Source: an uncultured Alphaproteobacteria bacterium
Lineage (GTDB): Bacteria > Pseudomonadota > Alphaproteobacteria > Rhodobacterales > Rhodobacteraceae
DNA length: 49,190 nt
Assembly: GCA_913051655.1 (NCBI GenBank)
Contig: CAJXHI010000023.1
Span: 1-49,190 of the forward strand
Reading direction: 5' to 3'
This document shows, piece by piece, positions 26,503-35,497 of this stretch. The first letter of the stretch is position 1; each line of letters opens with the position of its first letter. A program made the translations under genes and the position numbers. Below the pieces are notes generated by a model that did no database searches, was not told the DNA's origin, and saw nothing but the letters and a program-made list of their open reading frames with translations.

Positions 26503-27792
26503 TTACGCTAGGTAACCCGCTGCACTTAGATGCGTTTTACCCCCAAGATAGGGGTGAAGCACTTCGGGTAAGATTACCGATCCGTCGCTCTGTTGCCCAT
26601 TTTCCAAAACAGCAATAAGCGCCCGGCCGACGGCAAGGCCCGACCCATTGAGCGTATGGACAAATTCAGGTTTGCCTCCGCCTTCGGGTTTGAAACGTGC
26701 ATTCATCCGCCGCGCCTGAAAATCGCCGCAGATAGAAACGGAACTGATTTCACGGTATTTATTTTGTCCGGGCAGCCAGACTTCAAGATCATGCGTCTTG
26801 CGCGCCCCGAATCCCATGTCCCCCATACATAAGACCACGATACGATAAGTAAGGCCGAGCTTTTCCAAAATCGCTTTGGCACACTCCGTCATGCGGTCAT
26901 GTTCGCTGAGTGACGCCTCTGGAGTGGTTATCGACACCATTTCGACTTTTTCGAATTGGTGCTGGCGAAGCATGCCGGAGGTGTCTTTGCCGGCCGAGCC
27001 CGCCTCCGAGCGAAAGCAAAGCGTATGGGCCGTTAGTCGGATTGGCAAATTATTTTGTTCAAGCGTCTGGCCGGACACCGTATTTGTCAAAGTCACTTCT
27101 GAGGTGGGTATAAGCCACCAACCATTAGTGGTTCGATAGCTATCCTCCGAAAATTTTGGAAGCTGGTTGGTGCCATACATGGCCTCATCACGGACGAGTA
27201 TGGGCGTGTTAGTTTCGCTTAGTCCATGTTCATCGACGTGCACATCAATCATGAATTGCGCTAGGGCGCGGTGGATGCGCGCCACAGCACCGCGCAATAC
27301 GACGAAGCGTGACCCTGACAGCCGACCCGCCGTCTCAAAATCCATTCCAGCTTTGACGCCGACAATGTCAAAATGTTCTTTGGCATTTTCAATCTTTTGC
27401 GGGGTGCCCCAGCGATGAATTTCCACATTATCGTCTTCTGTTTCGCCGTCAGGAACACTATCATAGCCAAGGTTTGGAAGGCCCATCAAAAGATCTACGA
27501 GTGCCGCGTCGTGGACCTTGGCTTTCGCATTCATCTTGGCGACTTCGGCTTTTTTCTCAGCGACAAGCGCCCTCAAACGTTCAAATTCACTTTCATCCCC
27601 TTTGGCTTTGGTCGCTCCAACGGATTTTGAAGCTTTGTTTTGTTCCGCTTGTGCCGTTTCTGCAGCCAAAATAGCAGTACGTCTTGCGCTGTCGATTTCC
27701 AAAATACTTGAGGACATCGAGGACAATCCACGTCGCGCCAAGGCTGCGTCAAATGCTGCTGGGTTGTTTCGAATGACCCTTATATCGTGCAT
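26503..27792 (-). CDS. serS: Seryl-tRNA synthetase
   Basis: 429 residues, normal length. The N-terminal antiparallel coiled coil that contacts the long variable arm of tRNA-Ser spans about residues 28-105. Class II catalytic motifs follow: motif 2 [12 protein letters not shown] and motif 3 around [19 protein letters not shown]. The N-terminus [11 protein letters not shown] is typical of rhodobacterial SerS. Single gene on the minus strand, divergent from yajC with 216 bases between the starts. Confidence 0.96.
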   Translation of the reverse strand: MHDIRVIRNNPAAFDAALARRGLSSMSSSILEIDSARRTAILAAETAQAEQNKASKSVGATKAKGDESEFERLRALVAEKKAEVAKMNAKAKVHDAALVDLLMGLPNLGYDSVPDGETEDDNVEIHRWGTPQKIENAKEHFDIVGVKAGMDFETAGRLSGSRFVVLRGAVARIHRALAQFMIDVHVDEHGLSETNTPILVRDEAMYGTNQLPKFSEDSYRTTNGWWLIPTSEVTLTNTVSGQTLEQNNLPIRLTAHTLCFRSEAGSAGKDTSGMLRQHQFEKVEMVSITTPEASLSEHDRMTECAKAILEKLGLTYRIVVLCMGDMGFGARKTHDLEVWLPGQNKYREISSVSICGDFQARRMNARFKPEGGGKPEFVHTLNGSGLAVGRALIAVLENGQQSDGSVILPEVLHPYLGGKTHLSAAGYLA

Positions 27793-28008
27793 CGGAAATC
27801 TCCTCTTTTATGCGTCCGGTCAAGCATGACCACTTTATGCCCGACTTCTTTGGTCAAGGGTAGGGGGCACAGGTCGGTTTTTTAATCAAAGTGAGCATAC
27901 TTTAATACTTTATATTTCTTCACTTGCAGATCGGACAAAGTCCCCTTGCAAAGAGACCCTGCAGCGCATAGGTTGCCGCGAGAAATTGACCAATATCAGG
28001 ACAAACAC

Positions 28009-28302
28009 ATGGAAGCCTTTGGACAGTTCGGACAGCTCGTTCCCCTTATTCTGATCTTTGCGATCATGTATTTTCTCTTGATCAGACCACAACAGAAAAA
28101 AGCCAAGGAGCATCAGGCGATGGTCAAGGCGTTGCGTCGTGGTGATCAGGTGGTGACGCAGGGCGGAGTAATTGGGAAAGTTGTCAAAGTAAAAGATGAA
28201 AACGAGTTGGAAGTTGAAATTTCCGAGGGCGTGAAAGTTCGAGTGGTGCAATCGACGATTGTTCAGGTCCTGAATAAAACCGAACCCGCCAAAGATAGCT
28301 GA
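28009..28302 (+). CDS. yajC: Sec translocon accessory protein YajC
   Basis: 97 residues from the ATG at 28009, which has AGGA seven bases upstream; the open frame extends back to 27946, but without support. It has a single membrane segment (residues ~9-27, LVPLILIFAIMYFLLIRP) followed by the conserved QQKKAKEHQAMVKALRRGDQ and a small beta domain (VVTQGGVIGKVVKV). YajC associates with SecD and SecF at the SecYEG channel. First gene of the yajC-secD-secF unit. Confidence 0.95.
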   Translation: MEAFGQFGQLVPLILIFAIMYFLLIRPQQKKAKEHQAMVKALRRGDQVVTQGGVIGKVVKVKDENELEVEISEGVKVRVVQSTIVQVLNKTEPAKDS

Positions 28303-28345
28303 AACGGTGCGCAGGTTGCCTGCGTTATAAAAGGAACGCTCAGGG

Positions 28346-29998
28346 ATGTTACAGATAGACCTCTGGAAGCGCGTATTGATCTGGGGCCTTTGCACTTTTG
28401 GTCTACTTTTTGCGCTGCCAAACGGATTTTATACTCGTGTTGAGGCATTTAATGATGCGCAAAAAGACATTGAATTGGGTAAACCTACCACTGAAGAGGC
28501 TGAAAACTGGATATCACTTTTACCTTCTAACCTTGTAAATTTAGGTTTGGATCTGCGCGGAGGAGCACATCTTTTAGCAGAAGTTCAGATGGAAGATGTT
28601 TATTCTGCGCGGATGAAAGCGCTTTGGCCTGAAGTCCGCGATGTCTTGCGTAAAGAACGTTCTAAAATTGGGACAATTCGTCTTCAGGACGGAGCTTCTG
28701 ATATTCTTTCCATCAAGATTTCCAAGCCACTCGGAATGGGGCGAGCCGTTTCCCAAGTTGAAGAGCTTGCACAGCCCATAGCGTCTTTGAATGCCGTCGG
28801 AAGCAAAGATCTTGAGGTCAGCGCTGAAGGCGACATTTTAACGGTACGGCTGTCAGATGCTGAAAAAGTGGCCTCTGATGAACGCACCCTACGTCAAGCG
28901 CTTGAAATCATTCGCCGCCGTATAGACGAAGTTGGTACACGTGAGCCAACAATTCAACGCCAAGGCAGTAACCGAATTTTAATTCAAGTACCAGGCATCG
29001 GCTCTGCTGAAGAGCTAAAAGAGCTTATCGGTACAACGGCTCAGCTGACGTTTCAGCCTGTTCTGCAGGCGGTAAATGATCCGGAGGCACCGCCGGGTTT
29101 TGGTAACGAAGTATTGCCTTCATTGGACAAGCCAGACAGTTTTTATGTTCTCGAAGAGCGACCTGTCGTGACGGGCGAGGATCTTGTCGATGCGCAGCCA
29201 AGCTTTGATCAAAATGGACGGCCGTCCGTGACTTTCCGCTTTAATCCCTCAGGTGCACGTCGTTTCGGGGATTACACTGCAGAAAATATTGGAAGCCCCT
29301 TTGCGATTGTTCTGGATAATGAGGTCATTAGCGCCCCTGTTATCCAAAGTCATATCCCGGGTGGTTCCGGAATCATTACCGGTAATTTTACAATTGAAGA
29401 GAGTACGAATTTAGCTGTCTTGCTCCGCGCAGGTGCTTTGCCTGCTAAGCTTGCGTTTCTTGAAGAACGCACTATCGGCCCTGAACTGGGTGCTGACAGT
29501 ATTGAGGCGGGAAAAATCGCGTGTATCGTTGCCTTTGTGGCTGTGCTTATTTTTATGGCGCTCAGCTACGGTTTGTTCGGTATCTTCGCCAATATCGCGC
29601 TCATCATCAACATTGGATTGATTTTTGGTCTGTTAAGCGCCATTGGTGCCACGCTGACATTACCTGGGGTCGCAGGCATTGTTTTGACCATCGGGATGGC
29701 AGTTGATGCAAATGTATTGATATTTGAAAGAATACGGGAAGAGCTAAAAACAGCTAAAGGGCCTGCGCGCGCCATTGAGTTGGGATATGAACGTGCGTTA
29801 AGTGCGATTTTGGATGCAAACATCACCACCTTTATCACGGCAACCATACTTTTTGCGATGGGGTCTGGGCCTGTCCGTGGATTTTCGATCACGCTCGGTA
29901 TTGGAATTTTGACTTCTGTCTTTACTGCTATTTTTGTAACCCGTTTGTTGATCATTATGTGGTTTGAACGCCGTCGTCCCAAAAAGTTGGAGGTTTGA
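28346..29998 (+). CDS. secD: Protein translocase subunit SecD
   Basis: 550 residues, a six-segment RND-type membrane protein. After the first membrane helix comes LGLDLRGGAHLL, then the large periplasmic domain (~60-370; RRRIDEVGTREPTIQRQGSNR and the head region), and five more helices with GMAVDANVLIFERIREEL in the fourth transmembrane region. With SecF it uses the proton gradient to pull exported proteins through SecYEG. It starts 43 bases after yajC. Confidence 0.96.
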   Translation: MLQIDLWKRVLIWGLCTFGLLFALPNGFYTRVEAFNDAQKDIELGKPTTEEAENWISLLPSNLVNLGLDLRGGAHLLAEVQMEDVYSARMKALWPEVRDVLRKERSKIGTIRLQDGASDILSIKISKPLGMGRAVSQVEELAQPIASLNAVGSKDLEVSAEGDILTVRLSDAEKVASDERTLRQALEIIRRRIDEVGTREPTIQRQGSNRILIQVPGIGSAEELKELIGTTAQLTFQPVLQAVNDPEAPPGFGNEVLPSLDKPDSFYVLEERPVVTGEDLVDAQPSFDQNGRPSVTFRFNPSGARRFGDYTAENIGSPFAIVLDNEVISAPVIQSHIPGGSGIITGNFTIEESTNLAVLLRAGALPAKLAFLEERTIGPELGADSIEAGKIACIVAFVAVLIFMALSYGLFGIFANIALIINIGLIFGLLSAIGATLTLPGVAGIVLTIGMAVDANVLIFERIREELKTAKGPARAIELGYERALSAILDANITTFITATILFAMGSGPVRGFSITLGIGILTSVFTAIFVTRLLIIMWFERRRPKKLEV

Positions 29999-30000
29999 AT

Positions 30001-30963
30001 ATGCGGCTGAAACTCGTCACGCAAGAAACAAGTTTTGATTTCTTTTCGAAGATTAGGCTCTGGGTTGGTCTCTCGGTTATTCTTTTGGTTCTGTCGCTTG
30101 GTTCTGTTCTTACGCAGGGTTTAAACTTCGGTATTGATTTCCTTGGGGGCACTACCATCCGGACACAGAGTACCCAAGTCGTAGATGTAGGAGCATACCG
30201 CGATACGCTGTCGAGCTTGGATCTTGGAGATGTCAGCATTTCCGAGGTGTTCGATCCCAACTTTGACGAAGATCAAAATGTTGCAATGATCCGTATTCAA
30301 CAACAGATCGGCGATGATATATCGATCAATGCCGTCACCAATGAAACACTTGCCGCTCTTCAAACATTTGACCCCGATCTGATTTTTGTTTCAGTGGAAA
30401 GCGTCGGCCCCAAAGTATCTGGTGAATTGGTGCAAACGGCAATCATTGCTATTGTCTTGGCCATAGCTGCTGTTCTTGTCTACATCTGGCTGCGATTTGA
30501 ATGGCAGTTTGCCCAAGGCGCTGTAACTGCACTTATTCACGATGTTTTGCTGACCATTGGCATATTTTCGGTGGTTCAAATTAAATTTGACCTCGCAATC
30601 ATCGCGGCTTTGTTGACGATTGTGGGGTACTCTTTAAACGATACAGTTGTTGTCTTTGATCGTGTGCGTGAAAATTTACGTAAATACAAAAAGCGTCCGT
30701 TGAAAGAAGTCCTTAATCTGTCTATTAACGAAACTCTCAGCAGAACTGTGGTGACATCTTTCACAACCTTGCTTGCCTTGATTTCGCTCTTTGTACTTGG
30801 CGGTGATGTGATACGGGGGTTTGTTTTTGCGATGATTTGGGGTGTTATTGTCGGTACCTTCAGTTCCATCTTTATCGCTGCGGCAACGCTTTTGCGTCTG
30901 GGTGTCAAACGTGACTGGTCAAAGCCAAACGCCGAGGCAGGAACACGAGTGCCCCAAGAATGA
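30001..30963 (+). CDS. secF: Protein translocase subunit SecF
   Basis: 321 residues from the ATG at 30001, preferred over TTG at 29995 because GGAGG lies seven bases upstream of the ATG. Six membrane segments and the motifs FGIDFLGGTTIR (periplasmic start) and GYSLNDTVVVFDRVREN mark SecF. It starts 2 bases after the secD stop. The ccm genes downstream are in the same direction, so the two systems may share transcripts. Confidence 0.95.
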   Translation: MRLKLVTQETSFDFFSKIRLWVGLSVILLVLSLGSVLTQGLNFGIDFLGGTTIRTQSTQVVDVGAYRDTLSSLDLGDVSISEVFDPNFDEDQNVAMIRIQQQIGDDISINAVTNETLAALQTFDPDLIFVSVESVGPKVSGELVQTAIIAIVLAIAAVLVYIWLRFEWQFAQGAVTALIHDVLLTIGIFSVVQIKFDLAIIAALLTIVGYSLNDTVVVFDRVRENLRKYKKRPLKEVLNLSINETLSRTVVTSFTTLLALISLFVLGGDVIRGFVFAMIWGVIVGTFSSIFIAAATLLRLGVKRDWSKPNAEAGTRVPQE

Positions 30964-31097
30964 TTGAAATGAGCTTTCATTACTATTTGCCAATGACGGC
31001 CTATATTGTATTTTAACGGCGATTTTTATCTCTGATTGCATCTCTTACGATCCTAAGAGTTACGGACCCCTTTTAGTTGTTGCAGGAGCACTTCAAG

Positions 31098-31274
31098 ATG
31101 CATGAAGTCCCGATTTTCAGCTGGCTTATAGCCGTGATGTTTTTGCTGTTTGCGGTGGCATTCTGGGTGTTGACGCGCGAAGATCCGACGGTATTACACT
31201 ACTTGATTTTAATCATGACGCTTTTTCAGCTTTTTAGTCTGCTTTTTGGATTATACAAAAAGGGACGTAAGTGA
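31098..31274 (+). CDS. Small two-helix membrane protein, unknown
   Basis: 58 residues from the ATG at 31098, which is preceded by AGGAG nine bases upstream; a TTG at 31077 in the same frame overlaps that site. The protein has two predicted membrane helices (about residues 7-26, FSWLIAVMFLLFAVAFWVLT, and 32-52, LHYLILIMTLFQLFSLLFG) and a basic tail KKGRK. I do not recognise a family. It stands between secF and the Mth938-like gene. The clear ribosome binding site supports a real small protein. Confidence 0.6.
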   Translation: MHEVPIFSWLIAVMFLLFAVAFWVLTREDPTVLHYLILIMTLFQLFSLLFGLYKKGRK

Positions 31275-31592
31275 GCGCACGTTTTATCGGAATGCCGGGT
31301 CCGCCTGCTATTTTTTAATCTTTCCTGTCCATTTAGTGCAGCGGTGTTGCAGGTCATAATGCTGCTTTTGCTTTTGACTTAGTGTTTTTGTTCGCAATTA
31401 GCGCCGCTGAACAAATCATATCTGCTGCCGTCGCGCTTGGCCTTGTGGTGGCTGTGCCTTTTTCGGTTGGAAATATCTTGGGCGCGCGCGCGTTTAATCT
31501 AAATCGGGACGGCCTTAATTAAAAACTTGCCTTTTGCATTATTGCGATTTCAACGATAAAAGGTCTCCTGCTGTTTGATTAAGGAGCACGAG
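31275..31592. other. 318-base gap with a membrane-like open frame lacking a start
   Basis: An open frame from 31337 to a TAA at 31520-31522 encodes alternating hydrophobic residues (SAAEQIISAAVALGLVVAVP). It has no ATG; the only start-like codon is a GTG at 31382 with no Shine-Dalgarno. It may be the C-terminal shard of a lost membrane protein. The last 12 bases hold the AAGGAG site of the next gene. Confidence 0.4.
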
Positions 31593-31952
31593 TTGAGGTT
31601 AAGAGAGATCGATTTTGGAGCAGCGGTTCCGATAGAAGGATATGGAGAAGGGTTTTTTCGCATAGCTGGGCAAGCCGTGCGCGCGCCATTGATGGTCAAT
31701 AAGAAGGGCGCGAAACCATGGGGTGGCTACGAAGATTTTGCAAGCCTAAAGGCATTTTGTGAGGACGTTGATGTATTGTTGGTGGGTACCGGACAAGAAA
31801 TATCGCATATTCCGCCGAGTTTTCGCAGCATACTTGAACAGGCAGGTGTGGGCATAGAAGTGATGAGCAGTCTGTCTGCGTGCCGCACCTACAACGTCCT
31901 ACTGTCTGAAGAACGCCGCGTGGCGGCGGCCCTTTTCGCTGTGGAGTGTTAA
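31593..31952 (+). CDS. Mth938-like domain protein (COG3737 family)
   Basis: 119 residues from TTG at 31593, which has AAGGAG six bases upstream (another TTG at 31575 lies before that site). It starts MRLREIDFGAAVPIEGYG and shows the family pattern GYGEGFFRIAG, AWGGYEDF-like PWGGYEDFAS, DVLLVGTGQEISHIPP and CRTYNVLLSEERRVAAALF. Members occur next to secDF in Rhodobacterales. In other organisms relatives include a mitochondrial complex I assembly factor, but the bacterial role is not established. It precedes ccmA by 46 bases. Confidence 0.85.
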   Translation: MRLREIDFGAAVPIEGYGEGFFRIAGQAVRAPLMVNKKGAKPWGGYEDFASLKAFCEDVDVLLVGTGQEISHIPPSFRSILEQAGVGIEVMSSLSACRTYNVLLSEERRVAAALFAVEC

Positions 31953-31998
31953 CAGCAGTGCTCTTTTCGCATAGGTTTGATTGGGTTATGGTCCTTTA

Positions 31999-32619
31999 AT
32001 GTTGTTGAAAGTGAAAGATCTCTCTGTGTCCCGTGGGGGGCGGATGCTGCTGTCGGGTGTCAATTTTGGTCTTGCAGCCGGAGAGGTGCTTTTGCTTAAA
32101 GGCCCAAATGGACTTGGAAAAACATCACTGCTGCGCACTTTGGCGGGGTTGCAGCCATCAGCGGAGGGCGAGATCATCTTGCAAAACGACACGGCCATTT
32201 ATGCAGGCCACGCAGATGGGCTGAAAGCTGGGTTAAGTGTTATCGAAAATCTGTCATTTTGGGCGGATATTTTTACGGAAAGCAAACGGCTGGACGAGGT
32301 GCTAACCAAATTCGATCTCATGGCGGTTCAGCATCGCCTTGCGGTTCGGCTGTCCGCTGGCCAGAAACGGCGTTTAGGACTGGCACGCCTTTTTCTGAGC
32401 AATAGACCACTTTGGTTGCTTGATGAGCCAACGGTGTCACTGGATGAAGTATCTCGTAATGCGTTCTATAAAGCGCTTGTATCGCACTGTGCGACGGGGG
32501 GCGGTGCGCTGATCGTGAGCCACACGCCGATAGATTTTGAAGGATCCTCAAAGTCAATTGATTTAAGCCACTACGTGGCTAAGGACTTTTTAACAATAGA
32601 AGCGGCAGCATTCTTATGA
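31999..32619 (+). CDS. ccmA: Haem exporter ATP-binding protein CcmA
   Basis: 206 residues from the ATG at 31999 (the frame opens earlier at a TTG, 31981). ABC ATPase: Walker A GPNGLGKT (35-42), signature LSAGQKRRL, Walker B RPLWLLDEP, then the His switch VSHTP. The short length and lack of extra domains are typical of CcmA, which powers transfer of haem onto CcmE with CcmB, CcmC and CcmD. It overlaps ccmB by four bases. Confidence 0.94.
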   Translation: MLLKVKDLSVSRGGRMLLSGVNFGLAAGEVLLLKGPNGLGKTSLLRTLAGLQPSAEGEIILQNDTAIYAGHADGLKAGLSVIENLSFWADIFTESKRLDEVLTKFDLMAVQHRLAVRLSAGQKRRLGLARLFLSNRPLWLLDEPTVSLDEVSRNAFYKALVSHCATGGGALIVSHTPIDFEGSSKSIDLSHYVAKDFLTIEAAAFL

Positions 32620-33272
32620 TTGCTCTGCTATCACGTGATTTAAAACTGACCATTCGAGCGGGAGGGGGATTTGGGTTTGCAATCTTATTTTTCTTTATTG
32701 TAACGCTGCTTCTTGCCTTTGGGATCGGCCCTGACATCCAGCTATTGCGTAAAATCGCACCAGGTGCCTTATGGGTTTGTGCATTATTGGCCTGTCTCTT
32801 GTCAATGGATCGTCTCTTTGCATTGGATTTTGAAGATGGATCCCTTGATCTTTTGTTGGTTGCTCCGATCCCTCTTGAGGTTGTTGTTTTTGCAAAGAGC
32901 CTTGCCCATTGGATCACAACCGGATTGCCGCTCGCGCTGATTACCCCGTTGCTCGGTATTTTTTGGGATTTGCCTGAGAAAGGTTATTTCTGGGTTTGTT
33001 TTTCGCTTTTGGTGGGGACACCAGCGCTAAGTATGATTGGGGCATTTGGTGCGGCTCTAACACTTGGGTTGCGCCGCGGGGGTCTGTTGCTGTCTGTTCT
33101 CGTTTTGCCTCTTTATGTGCCGACTTTGATTTTTGGCGCCGAAGTGTCGCGCCTTGGTGCTGAAGGATTGGACCTTCAGACACCCTTTTTACTTTTAATA
33201 GCTCTCACTTTGGGAGCTCTTTCACTCTTGCCATTTGCAGCTGCGGCAGTTTTACGTATCAACCTGCGCTAA
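32616..33272 (+). CDS. ccmB: Haem exporter membrane subunit CcmB
   Basis: 218 residues with six membrane segments. Family motifs include DFEDGSLDLLLVAPIPLEVVV (residues ~71-91) and the C-terminal PLYVPTLIFGAE. It is the membrane partner of CcmA in the CcmABCD complex. Coupled to ccmA by an ATGA overlap and 45 bases before ccmC. Confidence 0.94.
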   Translation: MIALLSRDLKLTIRAGGGFGFAILFFFIVTLLLAFGIGPDIQLLRKIAPGALWVCALLACLLSMDRLFALDFEDGSLDLLLVAPIPLEVVVFAKSLAHWITTGLPLALITPLLGIFWDLPEKGYFWVCFSLLVGTPALSMIGAFGAALTLGLRRGGLLLSVLVLPLYVPTLIFGAEVSRLGAEGLDLQTPFLLLIALTLGALSLLPFAAAAVLRINLR

Positions 33273-33317
33273 AGAAGCCTGTATGGAGCGCGGTAATGAA
33301 AAAAGGTTTGAACCAAG

Positions 33318-34043
33318 ATGTCGCTCTGGGAATATGCAAATCCGGTAAAGTTCTTTGCTCTATCAGGACGCCTGTTGCCTTGGGCGGCGGGTTTGTCTGC
33401 TGCCTGTTTGCTTATCGGGCTTTATTGGGGTTTCTTTCATACACCTGACGATTATCGCATGGGTTCAACTGTAAAGATCATCTATATTCATGTGCCCTCT
33501 GCATTGATGGCAATCAACGCGTGGTTTATGATGTTGGTAGCATCACTCATATGGCTCATCAGACGTCACCATGTCAGCGCTCTTGCTGCCAAGGCAGCGG
33601 CACCTGTTGGGACAGTCATGACATTGATTGCATTGATCACAGGAGCGATTTGGGGGCAGCCGATGTGGGGCACTTGGTGGGCTTGGGATCCTCGGCTGAC
33701 CTCGTTTTTAATCCTATTTCTGTTTTACATTGGGTATTTGATCATGTGGCAGTCTGTGGAAAATCCTGATAAGGCTGCAGACTTGACATCGGTATTATGC
33801 ATCGTAGGATCCGTATTTGCCGTTCTCAGCCGGTATGCGGTGAATTTCTGGAACCAAGGTCTTCATCAAGGGGCATCTCTATCCCTGGACAAGGAGAAAA
33901 ATGTGGCTGATGTTTTTTATCAGCCATTACTTTTCGCGATTGCTGGATTTGTTCTATTGTTTTTTGCATTAGTGCTGTTGGGTACACGATCGGAAATCAG
34001 GTTGCGCAGAGCGGCAGCCGTGCGCATGAGGAGGGGTATCTAA
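33318..34043 (+). CDS. ccmC: Haem handling protein CcmC
   Basis: 241 residues, six membrane segments. The WWD motif WGTWWAWDPRLTS spans residues 117-129. The axial haem-ligand histidines of the family are seen in YIHVP (His58) and in NQGLHQGASLS. CcmC loads haem on CcmE. The stop and the ccmD start share one base (TAATG), so translation is coupled. Confidence 0.95.
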   Translation: MSLWEYANPVKFFALSGRLLPWAAGLSAACLLIGLYWGFFHTPDDYRMGSTVKIIYIHVPSALMAINAWFMMLVASLIWLIRRHHVSALAAKAAAPVGTVMTLIALITGAIWGQPMWGTWWAWDPRLTSFLILFLFYIGYLIMWQSVENPDKAADLTSVLCIVGSVFAVLSRYAVNFWNQGLHQGASLSLDKEKNVADVFYQPLLFAIAGFVLLFFALVLLGTRSEIRLRRAAAVRMRRGI

Positions 34044-34195
34044 TGAGCGTAGAGTTGGGGAAATATGCGGTTACCGTTTGGGCGGCCTATGCCGCAACAA
34101 TCGTCTTTTTGATTCTACTTGTCGGGTTTTACCTATTACAAAATCGCCGGTCAAAAGCAGATTTGGAAGATGCTGAGAGCTCAGAGGATGCTTAA
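34043..34195 (+). CDS. ccmD: Small haem exporter protein CcmD
   Basis: 50 residues: a short N-terminus, one membrane helix (about residues 11-31; VWAAYAATIVFLILLVGFYL) and an acidic, charged tail. Size, topology and position between ccmC and ccmG fit CcmD, which stabilises CcmE in the CcmABCD complex and releases haem-loaded CcmE. GGAGGGG lies just upstream of the ATG. Its stop lies 5 bases inside ccmG. Confidence 0.9.
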   Translation: MSVELGKYAVTVWAAYAATIVFLILLVGFYLLQNRRSKADLEDAESSEDA

Positions 34196-34730
34196 AATTT
34201 CCCCCTTATTGATTTTACCCCCTTTGGTTTTCTTTGCTATGGCCGTTTTGTTTTTGTTTAGCATCAACAAGGGCGGGCAAACAGAAAACAAGTCTGCGCT
34301 TATCGGGAAAGCCGCACCACAGTTCAAAGAAATCGCACTTGGAGGGTATCCATTATTGAAAAATGAAATGATCGGACAGGGTGAAATTATTTTAATTAAT
34401 TTTTGGGCAAGCTGGTGTCCGCCGTGCCGCGCAGAGCACCCCACATTGAAACAGCTCTCTGATAGCGGTATTCGCCTTTATGGTGTGAATTTCAAGGATC
34501 GTCCCGAAAATGCCGCTCGCTTTCTACAGGAGGATGGCAATCCTTTCGCTGCCATAACCGTTGATCGTGAAGGACGCACAGGCATCGATTGGGGCGTCGC
34601 AGGCTTGCCGGAAACATTTATACTGAATCGTGAGGGCAAGATCCTTTTTCGATTTGCCGGTCCCCTTATAGAGGGTAACTATGATAAAGTATTTTTACCC
34701 GAATTGAAAAAAGCACAGGCAGCCGAATAA
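34188..34730 (+). CDS. ccmG: Thiol:disulfide interchange protein CcmG/DsbE
   Basis: 180 residues from the ATG at 34188, which overlaps the end of ccmD by 8 bases; a longer frame from 34119 would run through ccmD and is not credible. It has an N-terminal membrane anchor (residues 5-26), then a thioredoxin fold with active site WASWCPPCRAEHP (Cys77, Cys80) and the cis-Pro loop GLPETF. It keeps apocytochrome thiols and CcmH reduced. Last gene of the ccmABCDG block. Confidence 0.94.
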   Translation: MLKISPLLILPPLVFFAMAVLFLFSINKGGQTENKSALIGKAAPQFKEIALGGYPLLKNEMIGQGEIILINFWASWCPPCRAEHPTLKQLSDSGIRLYGVNFKDRPENAARFLQEDGNPFAAITVDREGRTGIDWGVAGLPETFILNREGKILFRFAGPLIEGNYDKVFLPELKKAQAAE

Positions 34731-34835
34731 AAAGGTAACCGCCGACTTCATGTTCCGCAAAAACCGTATTATTCCCTAAGCCGTGGGCATTACCGTTTTA
34801 ACTTAACATCTGAAAATCGACAGTGTCGCCACCGT

Positions 34836-35300
34836 TTAGCTTGCGGAAAACATTTGTTTTTTGCTGTATTTGCGTTCAGATTTTGGGTTTACGTGCTTGA
34901 CGTCATCGCCGCCTATCAGCACGGTGTTTGGTAGAATTAACTGCCCCCCAACAGCTTGATAGTTCAAAATGCACGCTTTGACCGCCAAGTCTGTTCCAAT
35001 GTGATAAATTTTGGAAGCAGGAGCTGTTAAACTGTTTATGGACGCTTCAAAAAGTTCGTGATCGCTGTAAGAAGTCATACTTAATCTTACATACCTTCAA
35101 GCGTCAGCTGGGATAAAATTGTCACAATTCTTTTTAGCGCGAAAGCGGGTTAGCCTCAGCTGATCAACAAGCGTTGTCGCATCACCTACTTTGAGGAAAT
35201 CCCAGCAGTCAATGCCGTCATTGCTTTTTTTAAAACGAAATGTCTTGCCCCAAAACTTTTTGAGAAGCACTCGTGTTTGATAATCTGCGTTGAAACGCAA
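34836..35300 (-). pseudogene. Unknown protein interrupted by an in-frame TGA
   Basis: Two minus-strand frames (35300-35097, 67 codons; 35078-34836, 80 codons) are in the same register and separated only by a TGA at 35097-35099 and six further codons. Joined, they would encode about 154 residues. The upstream part begins with TTG, lacks a Shine-Dalgarno and is preceded by an in-frame stop, so the true N-terminus may be lost. I do not recognise the sequence (it includes HIGTDLAVKACILNYQAVGG). The rest of 34731-35497 shows no gene; the last bases hold the AGGAGG site of the ABC exporter. It could also be two chance frames. Confidence 0.35.
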
Positions 35301-35497
35301 AATTCAAATCACGTTCGGCGCTTTATTTGGTCAGAGTATTAATTAAAGCAACAGTACTACCATCGTTATCATTAAGTGCGCCTCAGAATGCTGTATTTGT
35401 ATCAAAAGTAAAGAGTTTTGACGTAAAATTATTGCTTGGACTTGACCTTTTTGTATTGCTACGCCTTAAGTGAACGCTGTGCCTTGCAGGAGGATTT

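Noticed and set aside
34119-34187. Longer N-terminus for CcmG
   Set aside because: It would run through ccmD in another frame; the ATG at 34188 gives the normal membrane anchor.
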